Below, piece after piece: positions 8,332 through 17,420 of a stretch of 64,000 nucleotides of DNA (position 1 is the stretch's first letter; the number at the start of each line of letters is the position of its first letter). The translations under genes and the position numbers were made by a program. The notes beneath the pieces were generated by a model. It made no database searches. It was given only the letters and a program-made list of their open reading frames with translations, and was not told where the DNA came from. The DNA lies in contig NZ_FCNZ02000001.1 of NCBI RefSeq assembly GCF_001544495.1, positions 186,001-250,000 on the forward strand, in the 5' to 3' direction. Source of the stretch: Caballeronia telluris (GTDB lineage Bacteria; Pseudomonadota; Gammaproteobacteria; Burkholderiales; Burkholderiaceae).

Positions 8332-8414
8332 GCCAACGCTGCCGCCGCCGGCTCAGGCGGCGCACTCCAAAGCGCCCACGTTTCTCAGGGCGCATCAAAC
8401 AGCGCGCATACAGC

Positions 8415-8437
8415 GCGGACCGCACCAGGCGGTCCGC
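8415..8437 (+). other. Strong hairpin between chaperone and usher genes
   Basis: GCGGACCGC and GCGGTCCGC form a perfect 9-bp stem with a 5-nt loop and no T-run. It lies in the 153-bp chaperone-usher gap and may be a transcript-processing or stabilising element rather than a terminator. Confidence 0.45.
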
Positions 8438-8484
8438 TGGGACGACTCGCGCTTGATTTTCACCGAATCATCGCAGGCTTAGTC

Positions 8485-11136
8485 ATGAAATCCCCCGTAT
8501 CCCGCATCTCGAATCAGGACGACGTCGCTTTTCGCCTTAAGCCGTTGGCCGCCATCTCGCTGGTGATGATGACGTGCGCCGCATTGCCCGAGGCAAATGC
8601 AGCGAATGTGAACGCAGACACGACCCGGCCAGGCGCCGCGGATGAAGTGCAGTTCGACAATATATTTCTGCGGACGCAAGCGGGTCAGTCCGTCGATGTC
8701 GGTCGCTTCATGCGGGGCAACGTTGTATCCCCGGGGACGTACCTGGTCGAGCTCGTCGTCAACGGTGCGCGGGTGTCGCGCGAAGAGATTCGCTTCGCGT
8801 CGGAGGGCGGCGGCGCAGGCGCTCGGCCTTGCCTGAGTCGCGCATTGCTGCAACGCGTCGGCGTCGATCTGGGCAAAGCGGATGCCGCAGCCGGCCGCGC
8901 TGCCAATGCGGCCGCAGCCGAAGCGGAAGTATGCGGTGATATCGGTGGCCTCGTTCCGGGCGCCAGCGTCGACTTCGACTTCGAGGAACAACGCCTCGAC
9001 GTGAGCGTGCCGCAGGCGTACATGCGCAACTCGGCGCGCGGCTATGTGTCGCCGGACCTGTGGGATCAGGGCGTCAACGCAGGCTTCCTCAGCTACAACG
9101 CCAATACGTTTCGCACCGGCGGCTCCGGACTCGATTCGACGCAGAGCTACCTCGGCGTCAACGCGGGCGTCAACGTCGGCGCGTGGCACTTCCGGCACCA
9201 GTCGTCGGTGACTTCGTCGACCGGACACGCGACCCAGCTCGACAACATCGCCACCTACGTCCAGCACGACGTGGAGAAGCTGCGCGCGCAGGTGACGCTC
9301 GGCGATTCGTACACGACGGGCGAAATCTTCGACAGCGTCTCGTTCCGAGGCGCGCAGATTGCCACCGACGATCGCATGCTCCCCGAATCGCTGCGCGGCT
9401 ACGCGCCGGTCGTGCGCGGCACGGCGGAATCGAATGCGCGCGTGACCGTTCGTCAGAACGGCCAGGTTCTGCTCGAAACCAACGTTTCGCCGGGGCCGTT
9501 CGAAATCAACGACCTCTATTCGACCGGCTACGGCGGCGATCTCGTCGTCACCGTGACGGAAGCCGACGGCCGCACGAAGACGTTCACCGTGCCGTTCGCG
9601 TCGGTGGCGCAACTGCTGCGACCCGGCGTCACGCGCTTCAGCGCAACGGCGGGCGAGTTGCGCAACAATTCACTCGAAGACAAACCGGTCTTCGGCCAGT
9701 TCACGGTCCAGCGCGGTCTGACCAACACGGTCACCGCCTACGGCGGCGCCGTCGCGTCGACGGGATACGGCGCCGTCAACCTCGGCGCCGCGCTCAACAC
9801 GCGCGTCGGTGCTTTCTCGATGGACGTGACCGGATCGCAAACCGACGTGCCCGATCATTCGTCGATGCACGGCGCGAGCCTGCGCATCGGCTACAGCAAA
9901 TCCTTCGCGCCGACGGACACGAACGTCGCGGTCGCGGCGTATCGCTTTTCATCCGAGGGCTTCCTGAACCTGAACGACGCCGCATCCGTGCGCGACATCG
10001 CGAACCGCGGCGGTGACATCGATGCGCTCTTCCGCCAGCGCAATCGCGTGCAAGTCACGGTGAACCAGCGGCTCGGCGAGCACGGCACGGTCTATCTGAC
10101 GGGTTCCTCGCAGAACTACTGGAACCGCAGCGGCACCGACACGCTGTATCAGGCGGGTTACACGAACAGCTTCAAGTACGGCACCTACAGCGTGACGGCC
10201 GGGCGCAACCGCACGATGGACGGGCGTCTGTCGAACGAATTCATGTTGAGCACGACCTTGCCGCTCGGCAGCTCGTCGTATGCGCCGACGCTCACGACCA
10301 ACATCACGCACAACTCCGACGGCGCCACGAACACGCAGGCGAACATCGGCGGCTCGCTCGGGGAATTCAACCAGTTCACCTACAACGGCTACGGCAACTA
10401 CAACGCGGGCGGCGCCGCCAGTTCGGGCACGACCGGCGTGAGCGGCACGTATCGCGCGCCTGACGCGACGTTCAATGCATCGGCGAGCGGCGGCAGCGGC
10501 GTGAACCAGATATCGGCGGGCGTCGCGGGCTCGGTCGTGGCGCACCCGGGCGGCGTGACGTTCTCGCAGACGGTCGGCGATACCTTCGGCATCGTGCAGG
10601 CGCCGGCGGCCAAGGGCGCGAACGTGCTGAGTTCGCCCGGCACGAAGGTCGATTCGCATGGCTACGCGGTGATTCCGTACCTGTCGCCGTACAGCATGAA
10701 CGGCGTCGACCTCGACCCGAAGGGCACGTCGACGGATGTCGAATTCAAGTCGACGTCCGTGCAGGTCGCGCCGCGCGCGGGATCGGTCGTGATGCTGAAG
10801 TACGACACGGTGACGGGCCGCGCCGCGATGATCCGCGCGCCGAAGCTGGGCGACGGTGCGTTGCCCTTTGGCGCGAGCGTGGAAGACGTGGCGGGACGGT
10901 CGGTGGGTGTCGTCGGGCAGGGCAGCCGGATTTTCGCGCGCGGCCTCGAGGACAGCGGCGTGCTGAACGTGAAGTGGGGCGAGGGCGCGCAGGAGATGTG
11001 CCAGATCAGCTACACGCTGCCGAAGCAGATCGAAGGGACGACGGGGTATCTGTCGGTGGAGTCGAAGTGCGTCGCAAGGAAGATCCTGGTGACGGAAGAC
11101 GGGACGCAGCCACATGTGAACAGCGGCACTCGATGA
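8485..11136 (+). CDS. Outer-membrane fimbrial usher (FimD/PapC family)
   Basis: 883 aa, the usual size for ushers. After a signal-like N-terminus comes the PapC N-terminal domain (EVQFDNIFL onward), then the 24-strand barrel with the characteristic GVNAGFLSYNAN and a plug region near residues 300-350 (PVVRGTAESNARVTVRQNG). The C-terminal domains carry GNVLSSPG-like and PFGASVED segments and a Cys pair near the end (MCQISY, SKCVA). It is the outer-membrane assembly platform that binds chaperone-subunit complexes. It overlaps nothing upstream and ends in ATGA with a possible start of the next frame. Confidence 0.93.
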   Translation: MKSPVSRISNQDDVAFRLKPLAAISLVMMTCAALPEANAANVNADTTRPGAADEVQFDNIFLRTQAGQSVDVGRFMRGNVVSPGTYLVELVVNGARVSREEIRFASEGGGAGARPCLSRALLQRVGVDLGKADAAAGRAANAAAAEAEVCGDIGGLVPGASVDFDFEEQRLDVSVPQAYMRNSARGYVSPDLWDQGVNAGFLSYNANTFRTGGSGLDSTQSYLGVNAGVNVGAWHFRHQSSVTSSTGHATQLDNIATYVQHDVEKLRAQVTLGDSYTTGEIFDSVSFRGAQIATDDRMLPESLRGYAPVVRGTAESNARVTVRQNGQVLLETNVSPGPFEINDLYSTGYGGDLVVTVTEADGRTKTFTVPFASVAQLLRPGVTRFSATAGELRNNSLEDKPVFGQFTVQRGLTNTVTAYGGAVASTGYGAVNLGAALNTRVGAFSMDVTGSQTDVPDHSSMHGASLRIGYSKSFAPTDTNVAVAAYRFSSEGFLNLNDAASVRDIANRGGDIDALFRQRNRVQVTVNQRLGEHGTVYLTGSSQNYWNRSGTDTLYQAGYTNSFKYGTYSVTAGRNRTMDGRLSNEFMLSTTLPLGSSSYAPTLTTNITHNSDGATNTQANIGGSLGEFNQFTYNGYGNYNAGGAASSGTTGVSGTYRAPDATFNASASGGSGVNQISAGVAGSVVAHPGGVTFSQTVGDTFGIVQAPAAKGANVLSSPGTKVDSHGYAVIPYLSPYSMNGVDLDPKGTSTDVEFKSTSVQVAPRAGSVVMLKYDTVTGRAAMIRAPKLGDGALPFGASVEDVAGRSVGVVGQGSRIFARGLEDSGVLNVKWGEGAQEMCQISYTLPKQIEGTTGYLSVESKCVARKILVTEDGTQPHVNSGTR

Positions 11137-11153
11137 GCTACCTGGGGATTAAA

Positions 11154-12137
11154 ATGAAGACCTCGGTTCGATTGAATTTCATTCGCGCTCTGCTACGCGC
11201 CCTGACGGTGCTTGCGATCGTATTCGCGTGGTCCACGGCAGCGCGCGCCGATTGTGCGACTCCGAACTTGAATTTTCCGTTCACCTACGGCTCCATTGCC
11301 GTGCCGGCCGATCTGGCGGTGGGGGGCATCATCCCCGGCACGACGCGGTCGTTCAGGGTCACCGGGCGATGTACAGCCTCGAACCTGTTCAACAAGGCAA
11401 TCGTGGCCTGCCCGACAAATGGCTCGACCGCGGTTCCCGGTCTGCAGGGCGTCTTTACGACGAACGTCGCGGGGATTGGAATGCGGATGCGAAACAGCAG
11501 TGGCACACCGCTTGACAACAGCGACGGGTGCCAGGCACTCGGGACGCTCGGGATGACCGACGGCGCCGGCAACTTCGATATGACGGGAACGTTCGAACTT
11601 GTCAAAACCGGCACTGTATCGACCGGGACACTGAGTTCCGCGAATTCGTACAAAACCGGCGTGCTCAGTACGGGCGTCGTTTTGAATAACGGCACCAGCT
11701 ACCTTTATATCCCGGACGGGACCGCCGTTCGCGCGGTAACTTGCACCGTCACGGCCGCCACAGCGAGCCAGACCGTGTCGATGCGTACCGCCAATAGTGC
11801 TGCGCTGTCCACGACGGGTGCGGTTGCGGGAAAGACGCCGTTCGCGATCAACCTGACGTGCCAGTCGGGTGTAAAAGTCAATGTGAGTTTCAGCAGTGTG
11901 TCGGGTTCGTCCGGCGTTGCTTCAGTCGTGGGCTCCACCGGCACGGCGACGGGTATCGGCATTCAGTTGCTCGACGCATCCGACACGCCCATCGTTCTGG
12001 ACCAGTCGCACACCGTGGTCAATTCCACGTCCGGCAGCACGACGGTCCCTTTCTCGGCACAGTATTACCGGCTCGGCAGCGGCGTCGTGGCGGGCACGGT
12101 GCGCGCGGCAGCCACGTACACAATGAGCTATCAGTAG
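11154..12137 (+). CDS. Fimbrial tip protein/adhesin, two-domain
   Basis: 327 aa from ATG 11154, selected for the GGGGA site 6-9 nt upstream; an ATG at 11133 overlapping the usher stop would add seven residues. It has a signal peptide ending ARADC. The N-terminal half (about 30-185) has its own Cys residues and no match to a known lectin that I can name. The C-terminal half resembles a second pilin domain: VTCTVTAAT, INLTCQSG and a terminal YTMSYQ strand. Two-domain subunits with a pilin C-terminus usually cap the fimbria and bind receptors. The receptor cannot be told from sequence. Confidence 0.75.
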   Translation: MKTSVRLNFIRALLRALTVLAIVFAWSTAARADCATPNLNFPFTYGSIAVPADLAVGGIIPGTTRSFRVTGRCTASNLFNKAIVACPTNGSTAVPGLQGVFTTNVAGIGMRMRNSSGTPLDNSDGCQALGTLGMTDGAGNFDMTGTFELVKTGTVSTGTLSSANSYKTGVLSTGVVLNNGTSYLYIPDGTAVRAVTCTVTAATASQTVSMRTANSAALSTTGAVAGKTPFAINLTCQSGVKVNVSFSSVSGSSGVASVVGSTGTATGIGIQLLDASDTPIVLDQSHTVVNSTSGSTTVPFSAQYYRLGSGVVAGTVRAAATYTMSYQ

Positions 12138-12216
12138 CCAGCCGATGGAGCCGCCCGCCGGAATCGCCTATCCTTAGGCGAACTCACACGCACGTGATCC
12201 GCCGCCCGGAGCGACC

Positions 12217-14643
12217 ATGACTGTCCGCAACCTCGATGTCCTGTTTCGCCCGAAGTCGATTGCCGTCGTCGGCGCGTCGGCGCGTGAGCGCAGCATCGGC
12301 GCGATGGTGTGGTCGCGGCTGTCGCAAAGCGGTTTCGGCGGGCCGGTCTGGCCGGTGAATCCCAAACACGAGCGGCTGGGCGAACACCCCGTCTTCTTCG
12401 ACGTCCGCGATCTGCCCGAAGCGCCGAGCGTCGCCGTGCTGTGCACGCCGCCGTCGACGTGGCCGCCGATCGTCGAGCGGCTCGGCGAACGCGGCACCAA
12501 AGCCGTCGTCATTGTCGGCGCGGCGGGCGGACGGCCACACGCCGGAGCGTCCGCGACCTGGCGTGCCCACGACCGCGACGACTGGACCGCCCGCACGCTC
12601 GCCGCCGCGCGCCCGTTTCTACTGCGCGTGGTCGGTCCGGCGAGCGTCGGCGTGATGACGCCCTCGCTCGGCGCATGCCTTGGTGCGCCCGCCTGCTCGA
12701 TCAAACCGGGCGGCGTCGCGTGGGTGTCGGGGTCGAACGCGCTGACGAACGGCGTCCTCGGCTGGGCGCAGGCGCGCGGTCTGGGCTTCTCGCGCGTCGT
12801 CGCGCTCGGCGACGAAGCCGACGTCGACGCGGGCGACATCCTCGATTTCCTCGCGAGCGATCCGACGACGCGCGCCGTGCTGCTCGCGATCGAATCGGTA
12901 CGGGCCGCGCGCAAGTTCATGTCGGCGGCGCGGGCGGCCGCGCGCAACAAGCCCGTTCTGGTGCTGCGAACCTGTCAGGACGATCCGTTCGACGCCCTCT
13001 ACGGCGCCGCGTTTCGCCGCGCGGGCCTGGTGCGGGTCGGCTCGCTCGACGACCTGCTCGACGAGATCGAAACGCTCGGCGTCGGCCGGGTCGCGGCGGC
13101 CGATTTCGCGACCGTCATCACGAGTGATCCCGGCGTCGGCGCGCTGGCCGCCGACGCCTTCGATGCCGCCGGCGCGAGTCTCGCGCACTGGCCGGTGCCG
13201 GCGCGCGATGCGCTCGCGGCCGCGCTGCCGCACGCGCAGGCGGGCAACCCGCTGTTGCTCGGCGACGCCGCCGCGCCCGCCGATTTCGGCGTCGCGCTCG
13301 AAGCGCTGGCCGCGCATCGCGAGACGGGCACGGCGTTCGTCGTTCATGCGCCGACGCACAGCGCGCCCGTGGCCGACGTGGCGCGCACGCTGATCGCCTC
13401 CCGGCAGCACGCGTATCGCGGCTTGCTCGCGTGCTTTTTCGGCTGCGTCGATGCGGCGACGCGCGACGAGCTGCACGCAAACGGCATCCCGGTGCATACG
13501 ACGCCGCATCGGCTTGCACGCGGTTTCGCGCGTCTCGTCGACTACCGGCTCGGCCGCGAACTGCTGATGCAGACGCCGGAAGGGCTGCCGGCCGTCGTCC
13601 CGGAAGACATCGAGGCGGCCCAGAACGAGGCGTGCGCCGCGCTCCAGAGCGGCATCGCGGAACTGGAGGGCGAGCGGGCCGCGCGGCTCCTCGCCCGCTA
13701 CAGCATCGTGGTGAAGCCCGGTCCGCCGCCGCCGCGCAGTCACGAAGCGGTCGAGGTCGAAGTGCGGCTGCTCAATCATCGCGTGTTCGGTCCGACCTTC
13801 GAATTTCGCGCGGAGGGCGCGCTCGGGCTGCCCGACGCGCTGCATGAATTCGCGTTGCCGCCGCTCAATCCGGTGCTCGCGCGCGATCTCGTGCTGCGTT
13901 CGCCGCGTGCGCGCGAACTGCCCGCGGAAACCTTGCTGGCGGCGCTGACCTCGCTTTCGCAACTCGTCTGCGACGTCGAGCAGATAGTGGCGCTGAAAAT
14001 GACGATGCGCGTCACGCGCGAATCGGTCGCCGTGCACGAGCCGCATCTGACGCTCGGCGCGCATCGCAAGCCGCTCGCGATCGTGCCGTATCCACGTCAC
14101 CTCGAAGAAACGCTCGACTGGCGCGGCCTGCACCTGACCGTGCGGCCGATCCGTCCGGAAGACGAAGCGGCACACCGCGCGTTCGTCGCGGCGAACACGG
14201 CCGAGGATCTGCGCTTGCGCTTTTTCGGCGCGGTGCGCAGCTTCGATCACTCGCAGCTCGCGCGCATGACGCAGATCGACTACGACCGCGAGATGGCGCT
14301 GATCGCGTGCCGGCCGGATTCGACCGGCGCGACGGAGACGCTCGGCGTCGTGCGCGCGATCGCCGATCCGGATAACGAGACGGCCGAATTCGCGGTCGCC
14401 GCGCGTTCGGACATGAAAGGGCACGGCCTCGGCTCGCTGCTCCTGTCGCGGATCATCGACTATTCGCGCAATCGCGGCACGCGCTGGCTGGTCGGCGAGG
14501 CGCTGCGCGAAAACACGCCGATGATCGAACTCGCGCGCCGCGCCGGATTCCAGGTTACGTCGACGGAAGATCCGGGCGTCGTCGGATTCCGGATGCGTCT
14601 GTGCGAAGCGAAAACCGACGTCACGCGCGACGCGGCGCCGTAA
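12217..14643 (+). CDS. CoA-binding/acyl-CoA-synthetase-like protein with C-terminal GNAT domain (Pat-like)
   Basis: 808 aa. The N-terminus (FRPKSIAVVGASARERSIG) is a CoA-binding Rossmann domain. Residues about 150-450 resemble the succinyl-CoA ligase-like domains of NDP-forming acyl-CoA synthetases. Residues about 638-795 form a GNAT acetyltransferase with the acetyl-CoA loop KGHGLGS. This is the architecture of PatZ/Pka protein lysine acetyltransferases, which silence acetyl-CoA synthetase. The ATP-grasp section between the two looks shortened and lacks the usual GYPVALK-type motif, and the protein is about 80 residues shorter than E. coli PatZ, so ligase activity is doubtful. Single gene with its own terminator. 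Confidence 0.8.
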   Translation: MTVRNLDVLFRPKSIAVVGASARERSIGAMVWSRLSQSGFGGPVWPVNPKHERLGEHPVFFDVRDLPEAPSVAVLCTPPSTWPPIVERLGERGTKAVVIVGAAGGRPHAGASATWRAHDRDDWTARTLAAARPFLLRVVGPASVGVMTPSLGACLGAPACSIKPGGVAWVSGSNALTNGVLGWAQARGLGFSRVVALGDEADVDAGDILDFLASDPTTRAVLLAIESVRAARKFMSAARAAARNKPVLVLRTCQDDPFDALYGAAFRRAGLVRVGSLDDLLDEIETLGVGRVAAADFATVITSDPGVGALAADAFDAAGASLAHWPVPARDALAAALPHAQAGNPLLLGDAAAPADFGVALEALAAHRETGTAFVVHAPTHSAPVADVARTLIASRQHAYRGLLACFFGCVDAATRDELHANGIPVHTTPHRLARGFARLVDYRLGRELLMQTPEGLPAVVPEDIEAAQNEACAALQSGIAELEGERAARLLARYSIVVKPGPPPPRSHEAVEVEVRLLNHRVFGPTFEFRAEGALGLPDALHEFALPPLNPVLARDLVLRSPRARELPAETLLAALTSLSQLVCDVEQIVALKMTMRVTRESVAVHEPHLTLGAHRKPLAIVPYPRHLEETLDWRGLHLTVRPIRPEDEAAHRAFVAANTAEDLRLRFFGAVRSFDHSQLARMTQIDYDREMALIACRPDSTGATETLGVVRAIADPDNETAEFAVAARSDMKGHGLGSLLLSRIIDYSRNRGTRWLVGEALRENTPMIELARRAGFQVTSTEDPGVVGFRMRLCEAKTDVTRDAAP

Positions 14644-14650
14644 ACGACAA

Positions 14651-14675
14651 ATCGCCGCCCGAGGGCGGCGATTTT
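14651..14675 (+). terminator. Terminator shared by convergent genes
   Basis: ATCGCCGCC and GGCGGCGAT form a 9-bp stem with a CGAG loop followed by TTT, located 8 bp after the acyltransferase stop. Confidence 0.7.
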
Positions 14676-14694
14676 CATGGTGCGGCGGGAAGCA

Positions 14695-15240
14695 TCAAGC
14701 CGCGAGCTTCGCGAGCGCCTCGTCGATGTGGGCGCGCGTGAGCGTCAGTTCGTCGAGCCACGCGTCGGCGTAGGTGCTGCCGGTTTCGCGCTCCAGCCGC
14801 GCGATGGTCGCGGCGCAGCGCGTCGCGTCCTTCGGCGTCGCGATGAAGCCCTTCACCGACGCGCCCGCCGTGAACGTCTCGAACAACGGCACGCGGATGT
14901 CGTCGGGCAGCGCGCGCGACGTCCACTGATACGGCTTGCCGTTATGAATGAGCTGCGGCGGGAGCGCGCGTTCCTTCTTCGCGGCCGGGATCAGCCCGAA
15001 AGTGCGCGCCGCGTCGCCGATCTGCTCGGGCGAGAAGAGCTCGTCCGGGCTGATGTCGAACTGCTGGATGAAGGTTTCGATCGACTGCATCGCGGCCGCG
15101 CGGTCGTCGCGCTTTTTCTGCGCGCGAGCGACGATGTCGCGCAGTTCGTCGGCTTCTTCGGGCGTGATCGTGAAGCTCGCCTGCTTTTGCTGAAGCTCGG
15201 TGAAGCGCTGGAATTCGGGATCGGACAGGAGTTTCGCCAT
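14695..15240 (-). CDS. Unknown protein, possible nucleoid/H-NS-like regulator
   Basis: 181 aa, helical. The N-terminal two thirds are charged and coiled-coil-like. The segment FDISPDELF followed by a basic linker and NGKPYQWTSRALP loosely resembles the oligomerisation helix plus short DNA-binding loop of H-NS family proteins, but the diagnostic WSGRGR-type core is absent. The last 60 residues (DELTLTRAHIDEALAKLAA) look like a separate helical piece. No family can be assigned. It converges with the acyltransferase gene and lies downstream of the IclR gene on the same strand. Confidence 0.6.
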   Translation of the reverse strand: MAKLLSDPEFQRFTELQQKQASFTITPEEADELRDIVARAQKKRDDRAAAMQSIETFIQQFDISPDELFSPEQIGDAARTFGLIPAAKKERALPPQLIHNGKPYQWTSRALPDDIRVPLFETFTAGASVKGFIATPKDATRCAATIARLERETGSTYADAWLDELTLTRAHIDEALAKLAA

Positions 15241-15330
15241 GGAGATTGCTAACGTCGGAAGCGGCGGACCGCTAAAACAGCCGCCCGCCTTTTTGAGAGG
15301 GCCGCCATTCTAACGCGTCAGCGACGCGCT

Positions 15331-16152
15331 TCAATCCGATTCCTGTCCCGGCGTATTGCCCGCCATCGACAAACCGGCCGCCACGTCTTTCAGCAGCGCG
15401 GTCACGTCCTCGATCGACGGCGCGACGTATTCGTCGATCCGCCGCATGTAGGGACACGTCAGCGCCGCGATCGCCTGACCCGACGGCCCGAGCAGCGGAA
15501 ACGTGATGTCCGTCACGCCCACCGTCTGAAGGCTGTCCTTGCGCGAAAAACCGTCCGCCTGAATCTGCGCGTAGGCCGCGTCCAGCACATCGCGGTCGAG
15601 CACGTGTTCGCCTTTTACCCTCGTGTGTTCGGCGAGCATGTGCTCGCGCTGCTCCGCGCTCTGGAACGCGAGCATCACGCGCCCCGAGCCGGTGTCGATC
15701 AAACCGACGCGCGAGCCGAGCCGCACCGAAATGCCCCACGTCCCCGGCCCGTCGACCTGCGCGATCACGAGCAGATTGCCGCGGTCGTACACGGCTAGAT
15801 GCACCGACTGTTCGGCGGTATCGGCGAAACGCTGCATCACGGGCAGCGCCCCGGAGATCAGCCGGTTCATCGGCGGATGGCGGTGCGCGAGCGCGTACAG
15901 CTTCAGGCTCAGCGAATAACGGTCGCCAGCGGGCGAGCGCACGACGTATTGCCGCGCGACGAGCCGCTCCAGCATCCGGTACATCTCGCTTGCGTTGCGT
16001 CCGAGCAGCTTCGTGATTTCGGCGCGCGTCAGCCCGTCCTTCTGTTCCGAAAGCAATTCGAGGATGTCGAGCCCCTTGTCCAGCGCGGGCGCGCGGTAGC
16101 GGTCGGCGTCGTTGGTGTCGTCGGCTTCCATTCTTGATTTGGGTCGATTCAT
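15331..16152 (-). CDS. IclR family regulator of the L-fucose operon
   Basis: 273 aa from ATG 16152; the frame extends to 16380 but those residues run through the divergent promoter. Residues about 22-85 form the winged helix-turn-helix (LDILELLSEQKDGLTRAEITKLLGR) and residues about 100-260 the effector-binding GAF-like domain (HLAVYDRGNLLVIAQVDG). It is divergent from the sugar transporter and catabolic genes, so it most likely controls them in response to the sugar or a pathway intermediate. A 6-bp-arm inverted repeat just downstream of the divergent promoter is a candidate operator. Confidence 0.85.
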   Translation of the reverse strand: MNRPKSRMEADDTNDADRYRAPALDKGLDILELLSEQKDGLTRAEITKLLGRNASEMYRMLERLVARQYVVRSPAGDRYSLSLKLYALAHRHPPMNRLISGALPVMQRFADTAEQSVHLAVYDRGNLLVIAQVDGPGTWGISVRLGSRVGLIDTGSGRVMLAFQSAEQREHMLAEHTRVKGEHVLDRDVLDAAYAQIQADGFSRKDSLQTVGVTDITFPLLGPSGQAIAALTCPYMRRIDEYVAPSIEDVTALLKDVAAGLSMAGNTPGQESD

Positions 16153-16245
16153 GTTTGGGCCGCGCCGAGTGTAAGCCGTCCGCCGCGCGACAGGCAGCCG
16201 CTGCGCGCTAGGGAAACTACCGACCGATGCTGCAGCGCACTTTCC

Positions 16246-16296
16246 TTGACTTCGGTTTATCCGTATATGAATAATACGTTCACTGATGAATGAACG
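16246..16296 (+). promoter_or_regulatory. Promoter and candidate IclR operator of the fucose operon
   Basis: TTGACT at 16246-16251 and AATAAT at 16270-16275 make a sigma70-like pair with an 18-bp spacer. Directly downstream, CGTTCA-N8-TGAACG at 16277-16296 is a perfect inverted repeat in the position expected for a repressor site. Confidence 0.55.
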
Positions 16297-16394
16297 CATC
16301 GAGGCAAACCCGAAGCAACGAACGGTCGGAGTGAAAAGGCCGAGGCTGGACCGAAGTCCATAGCAATCCAACGAGCACATCAGGAGACACGCAC

Positions 16395-17420
16395 ATGACG
16401 TTCATCAAGGGGCTGCCCACGGCCCGTCGTTTCGTTGCGGCCATCGTGGCCGCGAGCGCGGGGCTGGTCGCCACCGCCCACGCCGCCGACGCCGGCAAGG
16501 TCGGCCTCGGCCTGCCGCTTTTGACATCGCCGTTCTGGCAGTCGTACAACAACTACCTGCCGGTCTACGCCAAGCAGATGGGCCTCGACATCCTCGCGCC
16601 CGTCAATTCGAACGGCGACCCCGCGCAGCAGATCACCGACATGAACAACCTGCTGAATCTCGGCGCGAAGGGGATCGTCGTCGGTCCGCTGGATTCGGCC
16701 GCGATCAGCCGCGCGCTGGAGGCGTCGTCGGCGAAGAGCGTGCCGGTCGTCGCCGTCGATGTCGCGCCGACGCAGGGCAAGGTCGCGATGGTCGTGCGCG
16801 CCGACAACCGCGCGTACGGCTCGAAGGCATGCGATTACATCGGCGAGCACGTGAAGTCGGGCAAGGTCGTGCAGATCATGGGCGATCTCGCTTCCGTGAA
16901 CGGCCGCGACCGCTCCGAGGCGTTCCGCGCGTGTCTCAAGAAATATCCGGGTCTGTCCCTGCTCGAAATCCCGGCGGCGTGGAAGGGCGACGTCGCGGCG
17001 ACCGCGCTCGACAGCCTCCTGACCGCGAACCCCGACGTGAAGGCGATCTACATGCAGGCGGGCGGCGTCTATCTCTCGCCGACGCTGCAAACGCTGCGCC
17101 GCAAGCAGATGCTCTTCAAGGCGGGCGATCCGAAGCACGTCGTGATCGTGAGCAACGACGGCATTCCGCAGGAATTCGACGCGATCCGCCGCGGCGAGAT
17201 CGACGCGACCATTTCGCAGCCCGCCGACCTGTACGCGAAGTACGGCCTGTTCTATATCAAGGCGGCGCTCGCGGGCCAGACGTTCCAGCCCGGCCCGACG
17301 GATCACGGCAGCACGATCGTGCAGCGCGCGCCCGGCATCCTCGAAGACCAGTTGCCCGCGCCGCTCGTGACGAAGGCGAACGTCGACGACAAGTCGCTCT
17401 GGGGAAATACCATCAAATGA
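16395..17420 (+). CDS. Periplasmic sugar-binding protein of ABC transporter (candidate L-fucose)
   Basis: 341 aa with a signal peptide ending AHAADAG. The mature part is a type I periplasmic binding protein of the RbsB/LacI-like fold: PLLTSPFWQSYNNYL, the segment NLGAKGIVVGPLDS, and VIVSNDGIPQEFDAI. It captures a monosaccharide in the periplasm. AGGAG sits 8 nt before the ATG. First gene of an operon through to 25.2 kb. The L-fucose assignment comes from the enzymes downstream, not from this sequence. Its stop overlaps the next start (ATGA). Confidence 0.85.
   Translation: MTFIKGLPTARRFVAAIVAASAGLVATAHAADAGKVGLGLPLLTSPFWQSYNNYLPVYAKQMGLDILAPVNSNGDPAQQITDMNNLLNLGAKGIVVGPLDSAAISRALEASSAKSVPVVAVDVAPTQGKVAMVVRADNRAYGSKACDYIGEHVKSGKVVQIMGDLASVNGRDRSEAFRACLKKYPGLSLLEIPAAWKGDVAATALDSLLTANPDVKAIYMQAGGVYLSPTLQTLRRKQMLFKAGDPKHVVIVSNDGIPQEFDAIRRGEIDATISQPADLYAKYGLFYIKAALAGQTFQPGPTDHGSTIVQRAPGILEDQLPAPLVTKANVDDKSLWGNTIK

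Noticed and set aside
12619..14424. 601-aa minus-strand frame under the acyltransferase gene
   Set aside because: Arg/His/Gln-rich antisense product with no domain; the plus-strand gene has clear CoA-binding and GNAT motifs.
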